From NCBI GenBank assembly GCA_963402885.1, contig OY727095.1:7011001-7075000 (forward strand): 64,000 nucleotides of DNA, given 5' to 3'. This DNA comes from Antedon bifida. Taxonomy: Eukaryota > Echinodermata > Crinoidea > Comatulida > Antedonidae. The position numbers were made by a program, and so were the translations under genes. The notes under the pieces were generated by a model. The model did not search any database, had not been told where the DNA came from, and saw only the letters and a list, made by a program, of their open reading frames with translations. Positions 58,287 through 64,000 of the stretch are shown piece by piece. Position 1 is the stretch's first letter, and every line of letters begins with the position of its first letter.

Positions 58287-60456
58287 CTAAACAAAATAAG
58301 ACATTGTAAATTAATGAATAACAAAAATAACCCTTAAGATGTGCAGTATAAATTAAAATGAATGTATTTCTATTAAGCAATTGTTGTAGCCTATGTAACA
58401 AACCAATTCTACCAAACAATTTAATTGTGCGCATGTATAGCCTACCTTTGTATTTATTAGTCTGTACAGTATACCGTAATGTAAGAGACTTCCAACTCTG
58501 TTTAGAGGTGACACAATCAAGAAATGAAAATGACTCGTCGCACGATTCACAACCTAATTTATAGTCCTCTGACTTTCATCATCGATAACCAAAATAATTC
58601 TATAATAATTAAAACATTACACAATAATTTTGGAAATTCCAATTTGGATTTTTCCAGGTTGGTTAGGCCTACTACTAAAATAAACAATCAAAATAAACAA
58701 ATACTACTGGCAGTTTCCTTTTATAAATGTTAATTTAATAATAAATGTAAAGAGTTATTATAGCGATAAGCAAGTTTGTACAAAGTCAGTCATGACGTAG
58801 TATACAATTGTAAACATACAGGACATCAGCAATTTCCCACAATATAGCGATGGATGGATAAAGCTTGGTGGCCTCAACGACGATATCCAACGCACAAAGA
58901 CGTTAGCGCAACGCAAGTAAATTGCGCGTTTCCACTTGGACGCACAGAAATGAGTTAACGCGCGCGACAACGTGACAATCACAAGCGACAGTTTGCATGA
59001 TCCATCGTGTCGTGATTGGTAAAACTTGCGACGCGATTAAATCCACGCGTCGTGGTGCAAGGTTGCGCAATTATTTTATTAACAAGATAAAAATTTAGTA
59101 ACAAAATGTGTCATAAAAAAATTAAAATGACGCATAAAAAGATTAAACTTAATACTGCTTCAAAAGTGGGAACTACATTGCAATAAGATAACAATTTAGT
59201 AACAAAATGTTTTATAAAACGTTAAAATTTTTATTTATTTTATTTTATTTTATTCAATTTCCAGGTAACAAAAATCATAAACATCAATCAACAAAACAGA
59301 ACAAAAGTACTATCAGCACCTGCGGGTAACCAAAAGTGGATCAGTTCAAAAGAACTGCACTGTCGAGTGGCTTTCCCAACTAATAGTACGAAAAACGCAA
59401 TAGACATAAAAACACAGTGATAGTCTAGATGAATTCGATATCAGTAATACATTTTTTCAAATCCCTTCTAAACCCCCCAAAGTTAAACAGGACTTTGTTA
59501 CGAACTTCATGCGGGATACATTCCCATATTCGAGGGAAATTAACAAACAGGGAGTATTTAAATGCATTAGTTCTAGCATACATGTGTTTAAAGGTGAGGG
59601 ACTCTGGATACCGAGAATTAATTGTAAGGTATTCAAATATATCAAAATCAATTAAATTATGCAAACACTTAACTACAAAAATTATACTATGAAATTTCAT
59701 TCTTTGAACCATATCTGGTAAATTTAGAATCTTAAGCCTGTCAGTGAAATCGCCTTCAACACACAATTTAGTAACCCGTCTTAATGACTTGTTAATAGCT
59801 ATATTATGTTGTTTTTGATGTGGATCCCACACAGGAGCACCATATTCAATAACAGGTCGACATAGTGCATTAAAAAGTCGTAGTAAAATTTCGGTGTCAT
59901 TGAAACCTACAAACCGTTTGATAAACCCAAGCATTCTCATAGATTTCATCGATACATCATTAACGTGAGCAGACCATGTTAAATCACGTGAGAAGTTAAT
60001 ACCAAGATATTTATGTGAATTAACAGCTTCAAGGGGATTGGATTCGATTGTATAAATAAAGTGAGGGATATAATTACGTTTCCTAGTTATGTGCATGACT
60101 TTACACTTCTTTGCATTTAATTTCATTTTATTATCCTCACACCATTTGGAAATTTTACAAAGATCCTGTTGTAAGGTAAGTGCATCATGACGACTGAATA
60201 CAGGTTTATAAATTACTTTTTTTTTTTTTTTTTTTAAGGTGCAAAGACCGTAATCTTACATAACCCTAAAGGTGTGTGATACGGTAGTCCTTACATAAAA
60301 TAAAACAACATATATATGAAAACAAATTACATCTGGGTCCACATGATTGTCGAGATAATGGATATACCGAAAATACTTTTCTGTATGTTATTGGATCAAT
60401 ACAAAATAGCGTAAATGGGTTGTCGTATTACGTGGTGTTACCGAAAACATATCTGC
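58287..60456. other. Spacer between ERI genes E and F
   Basis: The end of duplication copy 2 (to about 58683), a CG-containing foldback-like remnant near 58870-59060, and the LINE fragment. No host gene seen. Confidence 0.5.
59230..60219 (-). mobile_element. LINE fragment: 3' end of a jockey/CR1-type reverse transcriptase ORF
   Basis: A minus-strand frame covers LQQDLCKISKWCEDNKMKLN and KCKVMHITRK, then HKYLGINFSRDLTW and ALCRPVIEYGAPVWDP, ending at a stop at 59425. These are the C-terminal RT/thumb motifs of non-LTR retrotransposons. The catalytic FADD box is missing because the copy is truncated at about 60219. Some 170 bp of 3' UTR end in a (TAAAA)-type tail at 59230-59262. Dead copy, no endonuclease. 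A run of about 18 T at 60219-60237 abuts the truncated end. Confidence 0.85.
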
Positions 60457-63018
60457 TTAGTCGTCGAAAAACCTCAATGTCCAATCAGGCCTGTATGTTG
60501 CATTGGTATTGAACGCAAACCCTGGACGTCTTCCTCGAATACCTTTCATTATTTTAACGATAATCTTGGCATCATCTAAAGCTCTGTGTAACTGACCGTC
60601 CATTTCAATGCCTAAAATTAAAAATAACTACATTTCAACCAGTCAAATTATGGTAATGAAACGATTTGCTAAGATTAAACAATTAAAACTATTATTATTA
60701 GGTGATCATTTAGAATAAAATGATCACCTATTGTTATTGTATAAAATCTTTATTATTTTTTTTTTTTTTCTTTTTATTGTTTCTGTACACTATTTTGTGT
60801 AACAATTATCTCAAAAAGTTTAATGTCAATGATTACAAAAATTTCAGAATATCTTTCAAATAATATAACTTAATCCTAATAAGCTTTCCAGCGTGATCAC
60901 TCATCCGTGACGACATTTATACGCCATTTTGCGAAATCACATTATCAATCATATCTCCATAATTCATTATCACATATTAATGAAATTCACTACACGTAAA
61001 CTTCAGATCAAGGGTAAAAATATTAGCAAATAAAAATGCACGCGCACGTAGGTTCATGCGCGTGATATCGCGCGTTAAAAATTTAAAACGCTCAAAATTA
61101 AGTTTTGATCAATTTAGAGCATGAATTAGGCCATTTGCGTGTTTCAAAAAAGTACTGCGCAAAAATGCGTTTTTGCGCGCGCGATACTTAAAAAGCGTAA
61201 AAAACATGAATTTTGTTTACAAATCTCATTCTACTCACCATCCTTAGTACATTCACCAAATTTGAGTCAGTTCCGACTTAAAATAACGCTATACGAGCAC
61301 GTTAAAAATGACAAAATGCGCACATTAATTTTACAAAAGTTCTGAAAATGGTGAAAAATAGGTCTTTTTTAAAATGAAAATAATTCTTCAGAATGCAAGA
61401 TGACCCCCGATTTTTTTAACTTATTCTGGAAGCCATTGAGTTGTAGATATGAATTCATGTACACATTTTACGTACAAAATGTTTTGACGTCATCAAATGG
61501 CCACTTGAATTTAAAAATTAGGATTTGTTATCTTTTTGTGTAGATTATCACATTCAACAGAGCGCATCTTGGTTATGTGTGCTCGAATTTCGCACAACTT
61601 TCAGTATGTGCTTGCTTAATTAATTATCTTTATCATGAGTTGACACTATCTTCATTTTAATGACGTCATCACGCGTAAAAACTTGAATAACGTAGGCCGT
61701 GTAATTTCACCTTCGCAGTAAATTTGAATATCTTACAGCTCTTCAGAATTGAAGGTTACCTTGATGATTATAATTTATTATGAAAGCTGATGAAATGTAG
61801 ATATTAATTCATATAAAAATTAAGCCTATCGGATGTTGTGACGTTAACATATGGCCAGTTGAAGTGAAAAAGTAGTTTTTTCATATTTTTCGTCAAAGTT
61901 ATACACAATTCAAAGAGCGCGCACAGCGCTTCTACGTGCCAAATTTTTTTCCAAATCTTATATTTTTTTGCTCAATTAATTATCTTTCGAAATTGTCATC
62001 TTAAAGTTTAGTTTGATAACGTCATCATGCCAAAAAATTAGAACATGTGTGTCCCGTAATTTCACCTATGCTACACTGTATATAGATATACAGTATATAC
62101 TGTACATATTGTATATGGCGTATAGGCACAACTCAGCACTATAAGCATATAATAGGATGGCATACATCAACATTTTCCGATCGTATGTTAACGTACGTGC
62201 ATGTTTAAAAAAAATTAATTTCAGTAAAATGATAAAAATGATCACCTATAATTCGTCAAAGTGACGAATTAAATTCTAGTTATCATTATTATTATTACGT
62301 ACCGAGCTTTTCCGTCATTTCACTCATGTTGTGCGTTCTGCCATTAACTTTGCGCGCGCGCAGAACGTACATAAAATGTGATTTTATGTTGCTGAAACTT
62401 TTAGCCCATTCCGGGTATTCCAACTTGCAGAGTTTACACTGGTGCTGTATATATTGATTGCAATCAAAGATTCTAAAAAATACATTTCGTTTCGGTTACA
62501 TTGGTGCTACTTCATTATAAACTAAATCTTGGTTCCCACAAGGACGTAGATGCAAAGCAAGCGAGTTGACCAATGACAAGCACCTGTTCGAATAATCCAT
62601 CGCTTGTGATTGGTCAAATCACTTACGTAGCGTTACGTCATTGCGTTGCGTCTCTAGTGGGAACCAAGCTTAACTATTAGTGTGCTTATATCATAACATA
62701 ATACAGTATTACAAAATATTAGAACGCCTATTTAAAGGAACGCCATCGGGACCCATCTAACAAAGTTTCTATTTAATAGGGGTGTCCTCGAATAGAGGTT
62801 GGTCAAAAGGTGACAAGTCCGTTGCACGGGAACGTCCCCTTAATCGCGGTGTCTCCTGAATACCAGTGTCCAAAGGAGTTCTACTTTAATACTACTAACC
62901 CATCCGTGACGAGTGTAAAGTTTCCTGATCTAGATGTGGTATTCAATCCGTTACTTCTCATCCATGTCAACATTCGTTCGTAGACGTCTGGGAAGGTATC
63001 AGCTCTATCAACGTTAGC
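60457..63018 (-). CDS. ERI1-like DEDDh 3'-5' exoribonuclease, gene F (exons 3-5; 5' part outside window)
   Basis: Visible exons: 62900-63018, 62303-62472 and 60457-60611. They encode NVDRADTFPDVYERM, FTLVTDG-IFDCNQYIQHQC and DGQLHRALDDAKIIVKIMKG, ending WTLRFFDD-stop. The sequence is clearly diverged from A-E, with a slightly longer exon 3 (119 nt) and last exon (155 nt). Exons 1 and 2 should lie right of 64000. Intron 4 is 1.7 kb because it holds a candidate Helitron2-like element, and a second copy of that element lies upstream of exon 3. Confidence 0.85.
60697..62280 (+). mobile_element. Candidate Helitron2/Helentron-like non-autonomous element, copy 1
   Basis: About 1.58 kb inside intron 4 of ERI gene F. 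Begins AGGTGATCATTT (which itself forms a hairpin with ATGATCACCT 18 bp on). Near the 3' end it has the inverted copy AAATGATCACCT, then a 9-bp-stem hairpin (AATTCGTCA-AAG-TGACGAATT) and CTAGT-T. Subterminal inverted repeats plus a 3' hairpin just before a CTAG end fit Helitron2/DINE-like elements. No ORF of note; orientation assumed from the hairpin. Confidence 0.5.
62527..62671. mobile_element. Family 2 foldback upstream of ERI-F exon 4
   Basis: CTTGGTTCCCAC at the left, TCTAGTGGGAACCAAGCTT at the right. The interior CCAATGACAAGC / GCTTGTGATTGG is also inverted. Confidence 0.7.
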
Positions 63019-63205
63019 CTGGATCAAATAGAGAAGTGCTTTATTCGTATTTTTTATTGACAAAAAACATCACAACCACAACAACAAAGAACAACCACAA
63101 AGTAAGTGGCAGGAAACAAAAAGGGAACAGTATGGCTAAGTTGAGCGCCAGTGTTCCCCTCTTACAGAGTAGCACATTAGCACTTTAAATAGGCCTATTT
63201 TATTT

Positions 63206-64000
63206 ATTAGGTGATCATTTAGAATAAAATGATCACCTATTGTTATTGTATAAAATCTTTATTATTTTTTTTCTTTTTATTGTTTCTGTACACTATTTTG
63301 TGTAACAATTATCTCAAAAAGTTTAATGTCAATGATTACAAAAATTTCAGAATATCTTTCAAATAATATAACTTAATCCTAATAAGCTTTCCAGCGTGAT
63401 CACTCATCCGTGACGACATTTATACGCCATTTTGCGAAATCACATTATCAATCATATCTCCATAATTCATTATCACATATTAATGAAATTCACTACACGT
63501 AAACTTCAGATCAAGGGTAAAATATTAGCAAATAAAAACGCACGCGCACGTAGGTTCATGCGCGTGATATCGCGCGTTAAAAATTTAAAACGCTCAAAAT
63601 TAAGTTTTGATCAATTTAGAGCATGAATTAGGCCATTTGCGTGTTTCAAAAAATTACTGCGCAAAAATGCGTTTTTGCGCGCGCGATACTTAAAAAGCGT
63701 AAAAAATATGAATTTTTTTTACAAATCTCATTCTACTCACCATCCTTAGTACATTCACCAAATTTGAGTCAGTTCCGACTTAAAATAACGCTATACGAGC
63801 ACGTTAAAAATGACAAAATGCGCACATTAATTTTACAAAAGTTCTGAAAATGGTGAAAAATAGGTCTTTTTTAAAATGAAAATAATTCTTCAGAATGCAA
63901 GATGACCCCCGATTTTTTTAACTTATTCTGGAAGCCATTGAGTTGTAGATATGAATTCATGTACACATTTTACGTACAAAATGTTTTGACGTCATCAAAT
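63206..64000 (+). mobile_element. Candidate Helitron2-like element, copy 2 (cut by window end)
   Basis: Nearly identical to the first ~800 bp of the copy at 60697, same orientation, upstream of ERI-F exon 3. The left flanks differ beyond TTATT, so the element boundary is real. Confidence 0.6.

Larger units (their letters stand above)
51474..58683. repeat. Segmental tandem duplication, copy 2 (genes D and E)
   Basis: About 7.2 kb. The copy starts directly after copy 1, at the same AGCGACGC word. Indels between the copies include about 46 bp near 52843-52888 (only here), the 230-bp foldback in gene E (only here) and about 355 bp in gene B intron 4 (only in copy 1). Confidence 0.9.

Noticed and set aside
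59425-60126. Active retrotransposon or host reverse transcriptase
   Set aside because: Lacks the FADD catalytic box and any endonuclease. Only the 3' end of a LINE remains.
61139-61345. 68-codon frame repeated at 63641-63847
   Set aside because: Repeated only because it lies in two copies of the Helitron-like element. No transposase or helicase motif.

Overview
This is animal nuclear DNA: AT-rich, with intron-rich genes (GT-AG introns), many small inverted-repeat transposons, tRNA-derived SINEs and a LINE fragment. The gene families and the frequent AGGCCTA-type motifs suggest a marine deuterostome. An echinoderm is plausible, but that is an inference and not something the sequence proves. 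Every gene I could support is on the minus strand, so gene order runs from high to low coordinates.

Layout. (1) 422-27594: a large crumbs-like gene. It starts with a signal peptide in a tiny exon, followed by a laminin-G domain, a long run of EGF repeats, three more LamG domains separated by EGFs, and more EGFs. It runs off the left edge before any membrane anchor. I resolved 17 coding exons in frame (6784 nt, about 2261 residues). (2) 28237-34307: a secreted 768-residue protein with three SOUL (heme-binding-protein-like) domains, in 14 coding exons plus a probable 5' UTR exon. (3) 36046-41911: UCHL5, the proteasome and INO80-associated deubiquitinase, in 11 exons (336 residues) with its catalytic triad intact. 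(4) 42425 to the right edge: a head-to-tail cluster of six ERI1-like DEDDh 3'-5' exoribonuclease genes (called A-F here). A-E are complete, each with 5 exons and 213 residues; F is cut by the window edge. B+C and D+E are the two halves of a ~7.1 kb tandem segmental duplication (44353-51473 and 51474-58683).

Between and inside the genes are a Tourist/Harbinger-like MITE family with about 17 copies, several other foldback families, two copies of a candidate Helitron2/Helentron-like element, a LINE reverse-transcriptase remnant, a Penelope-like foldback that landed in ERI gene E after the duplication, five or more minisatellites and an exact 415-bp tandem duplication. The four gene families do not form an obvious shared pathway. 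The most notable content is the exoribonuclease array and the triple-SOUL secreted protein. Exon coordinates were derived by hand from splice signals and checked by reading-frame arithmetic. Homology calls rest on recognised motifs, with no database search.
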